In this document: positions 1-7,820 of the stretch, piece by piece
Layout of the letters: each line of letters opens with the position of its first letter
Numbering within the stretch: position 1 is the stretch's first letter
Assembly: GCA_012514415.1 (NCBI GenBank)
Contig: JAAZAH010000008.1
Span: 1 to 10,442, forward strand
Reading direction: 5' to 3'
From: Sandaracinaceae bacterium
Lineage (GTDB): Bacteria; Myxococcota_A; Polyangia; Polyangiales; Houyiibacteriaceae
DNA length: 10,442 nucleotides
Position numbers and translations under genes: made by a program
Notes under the pieces: model-generated
Databases searched by the model: none
Seen by the model: only the letters and a program-made list of their open reading frames with translations
Told to the model about the DNA's origin: nothing

Positions 1-3000
1 GGGAACGCTGAGCGTGCGTGTCTTCCCGGCTTCTACGAAAATATAGCGATAGAGCGTCTCGCTCCCGCGCTCGATGACGATCTCATGGCGGCCCGGTGCG
101 AGCGCTTTCTGGGGCGCGCGGGGATCGATGGTTTCGCCGCCCACCTGGATCTTGAAGGGCGTCTCGCCGAGCTCGCCAAGCTCGAGGATCAGCAGACCGT
201 GATCGCGCGGAACCGAGCCGCCGACCCCTTCCGCGATCCGTCCATAGAGCGGTTCGATCTCAGGAAGGGGCGGCTCGAGCGGAGCGAGCGCCTCTGCATC
301 CCTTCGAGCATCGTCTTCGGTGCCAGCTTTCGCGCGCGCTTCGTCACGTGCTTTTTCGGCAGCGGACGTTTCTTCAGAGGCGCCGCCGAAGAGCGCATTG
401 AGATCGAGGTATTCGATAGCGAAGAAACCCACGCCAAAGACGAGCGCGGCGGCGATCACGCCAAAAAACCATTCGCGCGAGGAGCGTTTGGCTTCGGGCA
501 CCGGCGCTTTTTGTGGCGCGGTCCAGGGAGCGCTCGAAGTCGGCGCCTCGCTTGCGCCCGCCGAGGGCTGACTCGGCCCCGTAAGTGCGCTCTCGGGGTG
601 CGTCGCCGGAGCGGGCTCGCCAGCGTCATTCTGCGGGATTTTCGGCGGCTCGGAAGTGAGCTCGGCCTCCGTCTCGACAAGCGCCTCGGATGAGGAGGGC
701 GCGGCCACGAGCGAAGACTCCTCCGTCCGTTCGTTGTCCGGGCCAACGTCTGCGCCCGCAAGCTCGATCCGTTCGCCCTCCGGCGCGGCCGTTAGCTCGC
801 GCGCATGGTCCGCGGGCGCGGCCTGAGGCGCCTCATCACCTTCTGACGCGACTTTCGCGGGCTCTAAAGCCTCGATGGCGGTTTGAGATGCAGTCGGCTG
901 CGCGTCCGATGCGCTGCCCGCGTCCGTTTGTACATCGCGCGGCACATCGCGCTTTTCCGTCGAAGCGATCGGGAGAGGCGGAAGCGGAGTGAAGGAGGCG
1001 CTCGCCTCGCCTTGGTTTTCCTCAGCTGCATCGCCTCCCAACGGGGCCGATGAGCGGGGCGCTTCGGGCGCACTCGGCCGATCGACCGGTCGCTTTGGGA
1101 GCGGCACGCCCGTGACCGAGCTTTCGCGCCGGGCGGGAAGCGGCGGCGCGGTCGCGATGGGCGGGTTTTCGCCGCCTGCGCGCGGTGCTTGTTCGGAAGA
1201 GATCGGCCCGGCGGCGGCGAAGGCCTGTCCCGATGGCGTCCTTCGGACAGGCGCAGGCGGCTTCGGAAGCGGCACGCCAGCGACCGAGGACTCGCGGCGA
1301 AGTGGGGGCGGCGCCTTGGGGAGCGCGTCCGAGGAACGCGGACGCGGTCGCACGGCGGCGGACGGCGCGCTCGGTGAAGGGACTGCCGGGACGGACGGCG
1401 AGGATCTCGCGCGGGGTCCCGTGGCGATCGGCTTCGCTCCATCCGCCGCACCAGCCGCTCCCTCTGCTACGGGAAGATCGAGCGCGCGCTGAGCGAGCGC
1501 CTCCCCGATGGCATCCTTCCCCGCCGCTCCGATTCGCCTGAAAGCGGCCGCCGCGATCAGCTCGCCAAGAACCTGATCGACCGTCGCCTTTTCGCTTGTC
1601 GCTGCGCCTTCTTCTTCCCCGCGTTGAGCGAGCGACTCGGCGAGGGCTTGATGGAGCCCTTCAACGGTTTTTGCGCCTAAAACCGCATCGGCAACGGCCT
1701 CATCGAAGATCGCGCCCCTTACGATCGCTTCATCGAGCTCAATTTCGGTGCCGCGACCGAGCTTCGGCGCTCGCAGCACTTCGAGGGTCGCGCTTGCGCG
1801 CATCGCAAGCGCCTTCAGCCGCTCGATCGTACCCTCCGCGATGGTCGGTCCTTTATAGTCCGTCTCCTTCGAAGGCATGAGTCGGAATCGACCCGACACA
1901 AAGCGCGGAAGCCGGTCGAGGGCGCGGTCGCCTCGAAGAAAATCGCCGCTTGATGAGGTGAAACGCGCCGCCTTCACTGCGCCACCAAGAAGTTCGATCT
2001 CGAGGAAACGCGCCGCGTCCCTCACCTCGAGGCGTAGGGGGCCCTCGGTGCGAGCGACGGCCTCGAGGAGCTCGACATTGCCGGTGCCGCGAAGACGGCC
2101 GCGACACGGTTCGCCGTTTTGTAAGCGTGCGCCTCGTTCGCCCATCCACGCGAGAAGCTCGACAAGGAGCGCTTGAAGCCCGTAGCGCCCCGCCTCGATG
2201 GCCTCCGCCTCGCTCGCCGCGCCGCGGATCATCCGCTCGCGCTGAGGCTCGGGGATGTGCAAAAAACAGAGACGCGTACGAAGGAGCGAAGGATCGCCGA
2301 AAACGGCCTCCTCGAGTTGAGCCTCGTCGGGATGGGGCGCCGCATCCCGCGTCGCCTCGCCCGCGCCTTCGTTTGGAGGAGCCGCTTGAGCGAGAACGAG
2401 CGATGGCCTTAGGAGACGCGCGAGAAGGATGGCGCGCTCGGAATCGCCCGCTCGATGGACCTTGAGACCCAACGCGCTCAGCTCGGAAGCAAGGAACTCC
2501 GTCACACCGGGCGTATCAAAGGCGATGACGACTTCGTGTGCGCTCAGATCGGGAAGGTCTTTGGGCGCGGCGCTTAAGGGCTCGAGCGTTCGCCGAAGGG
2601 CGCTCTCGCTTGGGCCCGAAGCCGCATCGATGATGAGCTGTGCGATCTGGACCGGCGGTGCGTTCACCGCAACCACACCAAACGCGCCAAAACCGCCGTA
2701 GTCTTTTTCAGAAGCGCCCGCCGGTGAGAGCTGAACGCGCGGAATGAAGCCAAGCCCCGCTTCCTCGAGCGCTCGCTTCGCGGACTTCGCATAGGAAGGC
2801 GCGATGGCGATGGTATCGGGCTGCTCCACCCGCGCGAGCTCGACCGCCTCGCGCTCATTGGCGCATTGGATCACCTCGACACGGTTCGAGGGGAAGACCG
2901 GCAGGATGCGCTGCGTAATCGGCTCCCCGCCGATCATCATTAAGACGAGGACGCGATCGCAGCGAAGCGTCGCTGCCGCGCGCCGGCTCGTGAACTCGCG

Positions 3001-3537
3001 GCTCGTCGCCACATTCGAGGGGCTCGATTGAGTACGCGGACGAAAGCTCATCGAAGGGCGGCGCTCGATGGTGGGCATCGACGAGCGCCGCGCGCGCACG
3101 GTCGGGCTCTTGGGCGAGCGCGTCATCTCGCCCGGCTTCGGCACCGAATACGCTTGAGACGACCCACCGCTGTCGTCTTGGGAAGCTTCCGGGACGAGCG
3201 AGCTCCGCTCGCCTTTCGCCAGCTCGGGGACCGCGTCGAGGATGCGAGCAAATTGCTTGAGCTCGGCTTCTTCGAGCGTGCGCTTTTCCGCGCGGGCGGC
3301 GTCGATGGCATCAAGACAGCTCTTGAGCGAGCGGGCGAGCGGCTCGATGCGGAAGACCTGAGAGGATGCGTAGAGCGCGTGGAAGCGGCGGCGAAGCTCG
3401 TCCCTCGACGGCTCGTCTTCATTCGTTTCACGGACCCGGGCGATGGAAGCGTGCAGCTCTGCCGCTTTCTGCGGGAGCGCCTCGATGAACCTGGTCCTCG
3501 CGAGACCGAGGGCGGTATCCTCCTTGGGCTGGGTCAT
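1..3537 (-). CDS. Giant membrane-anchored signalling scaffold: Hpt-like, two pseudo-receivers, PATAN-like, Pro/Ser linker, TM, PEGA-like (3' end outside window)
   Basis: The frame is open for 1179 codons from an ATG at 3537 to the window edge; an in-frame TAA lies five codons upstream. No close Shine-Dalgarno is visible. Residues about 12-105 are helical and Hpt-like: His53 is followed by ALYASSQVF, where true Hpt domains have an HxLKG motif, so phosphotransfer is doubtful. Residues about 190-310 and 335-465 look like receiver folds (VLVL and VVIA first strands, PDTIAIA and PSLVLAQ third strands), but both lack the Asp pocket and the phospho-acceptor Asp. Residues about 475-560 resemble PATAN/DUF4388 (GRLRGTGN, RFTSSSGDFLRG, RFVSGRFRL). 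A helical part (560-690) and a Pro/Ala/Ser/Glu-rich linker (700-1015) follow. One membrane helix spans about 1023-1043 (WFFGVIAAALVFGVGFFAI), with basic residues before it, so the N-terminus should be cytoplasmic. The end (about 1100-1179+) is PEGA-like (ALAPGRHEIVIERGSE). The function is unknown; I infer a non-catalytic scaffold linking cytoplasmic signalling to the envelope. The coding call is strong; domain names rest on motif reading. Confidence 0.8.
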   Translation of the reverse strand, partial: MTQPKEDTALGLARTRFIEALPQKAAELHASIARVRETNEDEPSRDELRRRFHALYASSQVFRIEPLARSLKSCLDAIDAARAEKRTLEEAELKQFARILDAVPELAKGERSSLVPEASQDDSGGSSQAYSVPKPGEMTRSPKSPTVRARRSSMPTIERRPSMSFRPRTQSSPSNVATSREFTSRRAAATLRCDRVLVLMMIGGEPITQRILPVFPSNRVEVIQCANEREAVELARVEQPDTIAIAPSYAKSAKRALEEAGLGFIPRVQLSPAGASEKDYGGFGAFGVVAVNAPPVQIAQLIIDAASGPSESALRRTLEPLSAAPKDLPDLSAHEVVIAFDTPGVTEFLASELSALGLKVHRAGDSERAILLARLLRPSLVLAQAAPPNEGAGEATRDAAPHPDEAQLEEAVFGDPSLLRTRLCFLHIPEPQRERMIRGAASEAEAIEAGRYGLQALLVELLAWMGERGARLQNGEPCRGRLRGTGNVELLEAVARTEGPLRLEVRDAARFLEIELLGGAVKAARFTSSSGDFLRGDRALDRLPRFVSGRFRLMPSKETDYKGPTIAEGTIERLKALAMRASATLEVLRAPKLGRGTEIELDEAIVRGAIFDEAVADAVLGAKTVEGLHQALAESLAQRGEEEGAATSEKATVDQVLGELIAAAAFRRIGAAGKDAIGEALAQRALDLPVAEGAAGAADGAKPIATGPRARSSPSVPAVPSPSAPSAAVRPRPRSSDALPKAPPPLRRESSVAGVPLPKPPAPVRRTPSGQAFAAAGPISSEQAPRAGGENPPIATAPPLPARRESSVTGVPLPKRPVDRPSAPEAPRSSAPLGGDAAEENQGEASASFTPLPPLPIASTEKRDVPRDVQTDAGSASDAQPTASQTAIEALEPAKVASEGDEAPQAAPADHARELTAAPEGERIELAGADVGPDNERTEESSLVAAPSSSEALVETEAELTSEPPKIPQNDAGEPAPATHPESALTGPSQPSAGASEAPTSSAPWTAPQKAPVPEAKRSSREWFFGVIAAALVFGVGFFAIEYLDLNALFGGASEETSAAEKARDEARAKAGTEDDARRDAEALAPLEPPLPEIEPLYGRIAEGVGGSVPRDHGLLILELGELGETPFKIQVGGETIDPRAPQKALAPGRHEIVIERGSETLYRYIFVEAGKTRTLSVP
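1093..1300 (-). repeat. Two copies of a RRESSV[A/T]GVPLPK motif in the scaffold linker
   Basis: Two stretches, at 1261-1300 and 1093-1132, match at roughly three quarters of positions and lie exactly 168 bases (56 codons) apart. On the minus strand they encode RRESSVAGVPLPK and RRESSVTGVPLPK inside the proline-rich linker of the giant scaffold. The DNA has drifted at synonymous sites while the peptide is nearly identical, which hints at selection on the peptide. RRxS resembles the basophilic Ser/Thr kinase consensus; that role is inference only. Confidence 0.6.
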
Positions 3538-3575
3538 ATCGAAGTATTCTTAGTCAAAACCGGCGGGCGTGTCAC
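3538..3575 (-). promoter_or_regulatory. Possible promoter just upstream of the scaffold gene
   Basis: On the minus strand GTGACA (3575-3570, 5/6 to the sigma-70 -35 box) is followed after 18 bases by AAGAAT (3551-3546, 4/6 to the -10 box). A start about 8 bases further would fall at the ATG at 3537, giving a leaderless or nearly leaderless mRNA, which fits the lack of a Shine-Dalgarno sequence. The match is modest and the gene could equally be read through from the upstream genes. No terminator hairpin was noticed in the 79-base gap. Confidence 0.25.
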
Positions 3576-3616
3576 CTTGTCCCCGATTCGAGCGGGCGCA
3601 AGGGACGCTCCTCTTA

Positions 3617-5152
3617 TCAATGCCAGAAACCCACGGTCAATCCTAGCTCTGAATAATCGCGGGCCACATCCATCTTACCACCCACGCGGATGGCGTAGGG
3701 GTTAACTGGTCCCCCTAAGCCAAGGGTTAAGACGTTTAAATCGAACCCTGCTGTAAAATGTGGACGTGGCGAAACGCCTACATTGCGTCCGGGCTCAAGA
3801 TAGAAGCCGGCGCGCAGCTTGAGGCGGTTGCGCCAAGGCTCCCCCTCGACGCCAACTCGGGGGATGAATGAGGGCGTTCCGCGATGAAGGCGCAGCTCCT
3901 GATCGAGGAAACCGTCGATGCCGACCGAGTTTGACACGCCGCCGATGACCACCAAATCGGCCGAGACCAAGAGATAGCGGCGCGGGAGCATCTCGTAGTC
4001 GATCCAGCGCTGATGCTTGATGCGGGCGCGCTCTTCATTGACACGAGCCTCGCGGTTCGCCCGCTCTTCGGCACGAATGAGCTGCTCTTCCTCCCAGAAG
4101 GACGCATCCGCCGGGCGAATTGGTAGATGCGGGCAGGCAGCACGCTCGGTAGACGAGAACGTTCGAATCGGCGGGATGCCGCGCGCTTTTTCCGCACGAA
4201 GCTGCCGGACCAGCCGCTCGCACCGCGCTCTCCGCTCCCGCGCGCGGATCCACTCGGTGGGGTTCGGCGGCGCTTGATACCTCATATTGAACGGGCGCCG
4301 GCCGAATTGATACGCGACACCGAGACGCACCTCCCAAGGCCGGACGGCAAAAGTCGGCACGATATAGCCGTTGGCTTCGACGATATCGGTGCTCCCCGCC
4401 GGCACGAGGCGAGAGCGGATCTGACTCACAGCAGCGACACCGATCCGGAAGCGTTTTCCATCCGGCTTATAGAGCGCCCCAACCTCCATCCCTGGCTCGA
4501 TGGTATGGAGCATCTCGCGCGCATAGGTGGGAACGATGATCTGGATAAGAGAGCGATCCGCGATCATCGAGCGCGAGATGAGGAGGCTGGCCCCGAGAAC
4601 AATATCGCCATTGAGCACTCCGAATCCGCCGCTAAGCCGGTAGGATTGGAGGACCACGGTCGAGAGGGCCTCACCGTCGGCATCGTTGACCACATAGCTC
4701 TGCGAATCGATGAGAAGCGACGTACCAAAAGAGCCGATCTGAATGCCGAAACCGCCACCGACGAGGATCGAGTCGTCGATGTTCAGCCCGCGGCTCATCC
4801 CGAGACCGTTATTGTAGAAATCGTTCTGTCCGAAGGCCCCGGGAAAGGAGATCGCGAAATCACCGCGGGGTTCGATCCATTTAAGCTCGTTGATCCCACG
4901 CGTTGCAGCGGCTGCAGGGTTGAAGGGAACGCCACCGAGCGAGTTGGCGATCGCCGTGAACGCGTTGCCCATGCCGACCTGTTGAACCGAGCCGATGGCC
5001 AGACCTTGGGCGAGATCGAGCGAATAATCGTTATCGCGGATGCGCTCTTGAGCGTTCGCTCGTTGTGGCCTCACGCTCCATGCGGCCATGAGGAGCGCCA
5101 AGCCGAGCGCGACAAGCCACGCGCCGTAGCCTATGGAGCGCTCACTCTTCAT
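3617..5152 (-). CDS. Outer-membrane beta-barrel protein (PorV/FadL-like) with charged insertion
   Basis: A protein of 511 residues. I chose the ATG at 5152 over an upstream in-frame GTG (5200) because it places a signal peptide at the N-terminus: a short basic start, the hydrophobic stretch AWLVALGLALLMAAW, and likely cleavage after ANA (residue 34). The mature part starts with VGMGNAFTAIANS and FNPAAAA (about 59-83), the pattern of FadL/PorV-type barrels (GMGxAF...NPAG). Alternating strands rich in G, aromatic and hydrophobic residues follow, to a C-terminal LTVGFWH, close to the aromatic end recognised by the BAM machinery. Residues about 295-392 interrupt the barrel pattern with a highly charged, Arg/Glu-rich, probably helical insertion that contains the only two cysteines (about 311 and 340). 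The ATG lies inside the last codons of obgE (11-base overlap), suggesting translational coupling. TGA and TAA stops are adjacent. Substrate is unknown: it could be a transporter or a structural barrel. Confidence 0.8.
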   Translation of the reverse strand: MKSERSIGYGAWLVALGLALLMAAWSVRPQRANAQERIRDNDYSLDLAQGLAIGSVQQVGMGNAFTAIANSLGGVPFNPAAAATRGINELKWIEPRGDFAISFPGAFGQNDFYNNGLGMSRGLNIDDSILVGGGFGIQIGSFGTSLLIDSQSYVVNDADGEALSTVVLQSYRLSGGFGVLNGDIVLGASLLISRSMIADRSLIQIIVPTYAREMLHTIEPGMEVGALYKPDGKRFRIGVAAVSQIRSRLVPAGSTDIVEANGYIVPTFAVRPWEVRLGVAYQFGRRPFNMRYQAPPNPTEWIRARERRARCERLVRQLRAEKARGIPPIRTFSSTERAACPHLPIRPADASFWEEEQLIRAEERANREARVNEERARIKHQRWIDYEMLPRRYLLVSADLVVIGGVSNSVGIDGFLDQELRLHRGTPSFIPRVGVEGEPWRNRLKLRAGFYLEPGRNVGVSPRPHFTAGFDLNVLTLGLGGPVNPYAIRVGGKMDVARDYSELGLTVGFWH

Positions 5153-6239
5153 CAGGGGGCTTGGGGAATCCGACCAGATCACCGTGCGGGCGATCCTCAC
5201 TCGAAAAAGGCGGCGGATCGTCTTTTTCGATGGGAGCCTTCAGCTCCTCGAGCTTCGTCTCGAGCGCGTCGAGCAGGGGCTCGATGCCTTGTCCGGTCGC
5301 GCCGCTAATCACGAAAAATGGATAGCCGCGCGATTCAAACTCCTTCCGGAGCTCCTCCTCGTAGAGCGCCGTCTCTTCGAGGTCGGCCTTGCCAAGCGCA
5401 ACGAAAACTTCGCGTTCGGCGAGCGCCGGATCGAAGCGCTCCATCTCTCGCCGGAGGATGTCGAAATCCGCGAGCGGATCGCGCTTTGGATCGGGATCGT
5501 AGGCGATCAGATGGACGATAAGGCGCGTGCGTTCGACGTGGCGAAGAAAACGGAGACCGAGCCCCGCCCCCTCGGCGGCGCCTTCGATGATGCCGGGAAT
5601 GTCCGCAACGACGAATGAGCGACCTGGCCCACGCGAAACGACGCCGAGCTGGGGCGTCAGCGTCGTGAAGGGATAGTCGGCAATCTCGGGACGCGCGCGA
5701 GAGATCGACGCGATGAGCGTGCTCTTACCGACGTTGGGGAAGCCGACGATGCCGACGTCGGCCATCAGTTTGAGTTCGAGACGGAGATCGAGCTCTTCAC
5801 CGGGCTCACCGGGCTCGGCCCGACGCGGTGCGCGCTCTTCGGGCGTGGCAAAATGCATATTCCCGCGCCCTCCCCGGCCGCCTCGCGCGACGACGGCGCT
5901 TTTTTCGGGCTCGTCGAGATCGGCGATGAGCTCACCGGTCTCGGCGTCGAAGATCTGCGTGCCGACCGGCACTTCGATGATCTCGTCGGGCGCACCCTTG
6001 CCGTATTGATCGCGCCCTCGGCCTTTTTCACCGTCGCGCGCGCGGATCTCGCGTTGGTATTGGAGATCGAGGAGCGTGGAGAGTCGCGTCTTGGCGACGA
6101 AGATCACGCTCCCGCCCTTGCCGCCGTCGCCTCCAGAGGGGCCGCCAAGAGGACGGTGCGCCTCGCGGCGAAACGCGATGGCGCCATCCCCACCTTTGCC
6201 GGCCTTGACACGGATATGGACTTGATCGACGAAACTCAC
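5142..6239 (-). CDS. obgE: GTPase ObgE/CgtA, ribosome assembly
   Basis: 365 residues with a GTG start (the first codons read MSFVDQVHIRVKAGKGGDGA). Residues 1-158 form the glycine-rich Obg fold (GGDGG, GGRGGRGN). The G domain follows: G1 GFPNVGKST (166-174), G2 in YPFTTLTP (189-196), G3 DIPGIIEGA (213-221), G4 GKAD (283-286) and G5 near SGATG (312-316). Obg proteins bind GTP/GDP and ppGpp and act in assembly of the large ribosomal subunit; that is family knowledge. Two things are odd: the canonical NKxD of G4 reads GKAD, and after the G domain there is only a short acidic, proline-containing tail rather than a folded OCT domain. The gene starts 31 bases after the TonB-like gene and overlaps the barrel gene by 11 bases, so it is probably in one operon. 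The usual rplU-rpmA partners are not upstream here. Identity is secure. Confidence 0.97.
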   Translation of the reverse strand: MSFVDQVHIRVKAGKGGDGAIAFRREAHRPLGGPSGGDGGKGGSVIFVAKTRLSTLLDLQYQREIRARDGEKGRGRDQYGKGAPDEIIEVPVGTQIFDAETGELIADLDEPEKSAVVARGGRGGRGNMHFATPEERAPRRAEPGEPGEELDLRLELKLMADVGIVGFPNVGKSTLIASISRARPEIADYPFTTLTPQLGVVSRGPGRSFVVADIPGIIEGAAEGAGLGLRFLRHVERTRLIVHLIAYDPDPKRDPLADFDILRREMERFDPALAEREVFVALGKADLEETALYEEELRKEFESRGYPFFVISGATGQGIEPLLDALETKLEELKAPIEKDDPPPFSSEDRPHGDLVGFPKPPDEE

Positions 6240-6270
6240 GCCCCAACACTGCGCTTGAATAGCCCGCTAA

Positions 6271-7734
6271 TCAAGGAGAGAGCGCGGAGTTGAAGCGTCT
6301 TCGAGGCTCGCTCCGGCGATTGCTGAGCCCCTCAAGAATGAAGGGGCGTGCTTGGAGCTGATGGCACGCCATCATATCGCGTCGAAAATCCCATTGAAGG
6401 TAGACGCGCCCATCGTCGCTCAAGATTTCACCCGGAGCAGCCGGATAAGGGGCGCCGCGTTTCACGGCGCTGTACGCGGCCAAATCGAAGAGAATCTGCC
6501 CGCTGCTTCGGACGACGCCGACCTCGACCAATCGCCCATCCTCTTCGAGCACGATCTCGAGGCGCGTGATCAGAGTTTCGTCTGAATGCGCCCCGTCGCG
6601 CGGGAGGTTCGCCATATTCGCGTGGAAGAGTTCATGGAAACGAAGGTGGACGCGCTGAATGTAGGCGGCGAAGGGACTGCGCCGGGCGTTGAGCGCCGTC
6701 TGATTGCCGGTCTTCACGTTCGAGACGAAGTTTTCGAGCGAGGCGCGGAACTCTTGGAAATCCTCTGAGGCGCGTGAGCCGCGGCGTCTTGCACGCCGCT
6801 CTTCGGCTTCGGTCAGGCGATCGTCGGCAAGGACGTCCGCGCCAATGATCCCTTCGAACTGAGCGTAGCCGAGCTTGAGATTCGGCGCGCGGCGTCGTTC
6901 CGAGGAGAGACCTCCCTCCCCTGCCGCTTCGCGCGGACCGCGTCTTCCGCGGATCGCAAAACTCCCGAAACCATCGTCGATGACGATCTCTTGCTCGTCC
7001 GAATCGGCCTCGCGCGAACGCCCGGCCCTTCGCTCCTCACGCGGACTTTCGGCGGGCGCGTCTTGGGGCGGCTCGGGGCGCGTGGGCTCAACCGGCGGAC
7101 GGCGCTCTTCACCTTCGCGATCGCGCACGCCAGCAAGCTCGTCCTCCTCGTCGCTTCCCTCAAGCGACGGATCGTCTTCGGCGGGCTCCGGACGGCTCGG
7201 AAGCTCAGGGATCTCATCGTCGCGTACCGTATTGGTGATCGCAGCGACCGTCTCCTCTTCAACCCGCTGGTTCTCTTCGGCGACGTATGGCGTGTCCGGC
7301 GGCGGCTCGACGTCGGGATCGCGGCTCTTTTGGATGATGGCGTGTTCGGGGGATTCGGGAATCGGGGGCCTCGGCCGCGCCGGGGTGGCTTGCTCCTCGG
7401 CGACAACCTTCTCTTCGATCTTTTCGGGCTCGGCAGGCGGCTCGATGGGCGGAATTTCGCGCGGAGTCTCGGGGACGTCAGGGAGGTCAGGGGGGTCTTG
7501 GATGGGCACGAGTTCGACGAAGCTCCGCTCGTCGGGGCGTTTCGCGGTAGGGTCGCTCGCGTCCGAATCTTGAGGTGCGGTCTCGCTCGGCGCGCTCCGC
7601 GTCTCGGCCTCACTCCGTTCGAGGAGACGCTCCGCGAGCCACCCGAGCGAGACGTACGTCGGGAGATGCACGGCAAGCGATCCCAGCAGCGCTGCAAAAA
7701 AGAGGAGATACCTAGGTTCGAGGAGGCGGCGCAA
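6271..7734 (-). CDS. TonB-family energy transducer protein
   Basis: 487 residues from a TTG at 7734; no ATG or GTG lies between it and the in-frame TAA at 7776-7774, and a GGGG about nine bases upstream may serve as ribosome site. One N-terminal membrane helix spans about residues 9-31. A long proline- and acid-rich region (about 45-240; FVELVPIQDPPDLPDVPETP, ARPRPPIPESPEH) would cross the periplasm. A basic/acidic stretch leads to a TonB-type C-terminal domain (about 352-452): helix YIQRVHLRFHELFHANM, then LEIVLEEDGRLVEVGVVRSS, DLAAYSAVKRGAPYPAAP and VYLQWDF. TonB proteins use ExbB/ExbD proton-motive energy to act on outer-membrane receptors; no exbB/exbD or TonB box is visible in this window. 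About 35 residues follow the TonB domain, longer than classic TonB. It heads the leftward cluster. It could be a paralogue specialised for gliding or secretion rather than iron uptake. The family call is firm, the partner unknown. Confidence 0.85.
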   Translation of the reverse strand: MRRLLEPRYLLFFAALLGSLAVHLPTYVSLGWLAERLLERSEAETRSAPSETAPQDSDASDPTAKRPDERSFVELVPIQDPPDLPDVPETPREIPPIEPPAEPEKIEEKVVAEEQATPARPRPPIPESPEHAIIQKSRDPDVEPPPDTPYVAEENQRVEEETVAAITNTVRDDEIPELPSRPEPAEDDPSLEGSDEEDELAGVRDREGEERRPPVEPTRPEPPQDAPAESPREERRAGRSREADSDEQEIVIDDGFGSFAIRGRRGPREAAGEGGLSSERRRAPNLKLGYAQFEGIIGADVLADDRLTEAEERRARRRGSRASEDFQEFRASLENFVSNVKTGNQTALNARRSPFAAYIQRVHLRFHELFHANMANLPRDGAHSDETLITRLEIVLEEDGRLVEVGVVRSSGQILFDLAAYSAVKRGAPYPAAPGEILSDDGRVYLQWDFRRDMMACHQLQARPFILEGLSNRRSEPRRRFNSALSP

Positions 7735-7804
7735 AGGAGATGGCCCCGTCTGTTCACGGATTGAGATCCTATCTTATCCCCTCGCGCAAGGCATGGCGCG
7801 AAAT

Positions 7805-7820
7805 CCAAGTGTACGCTTGG
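7805..7820. promoter_or_regulatory. Near-palindromic 16-bp candidate operator
   Basis: CCAAGTGTACGCTTGG matches its own reverse complement at 14 of 16 positions. It lies 71-86 bases upstream of the TonB-like start and about 30 bases upstream of a weak -10-like TAAGAT (7776-7771, minus strand), a plausible place for a dimeric regulator. I do not recognise it as a known box; a Fur box would be AT-rich and longer. A chance occurrence is possible. Confidence 0.25.

Noticed and set aside
85..2701. Many plus- and minus-strand frames of 60-230 codons across the left third
   Set aside because: They are shadows of the giant minus-strand frame (3537 to 1), which is continuous, shows recognisable domains and runs off the window edge. 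The shadows are Arg/Ser/Pro-rich with no domain pattern.
4127..5308. 393-codon plus-strand frame opposite the barrel gene
   Set aside because: It is antisense to a protein with a signal peptide and barrel motifs; its composition (Arg/His/Asp-rich) is that of a mirror frame and no domain is visible.
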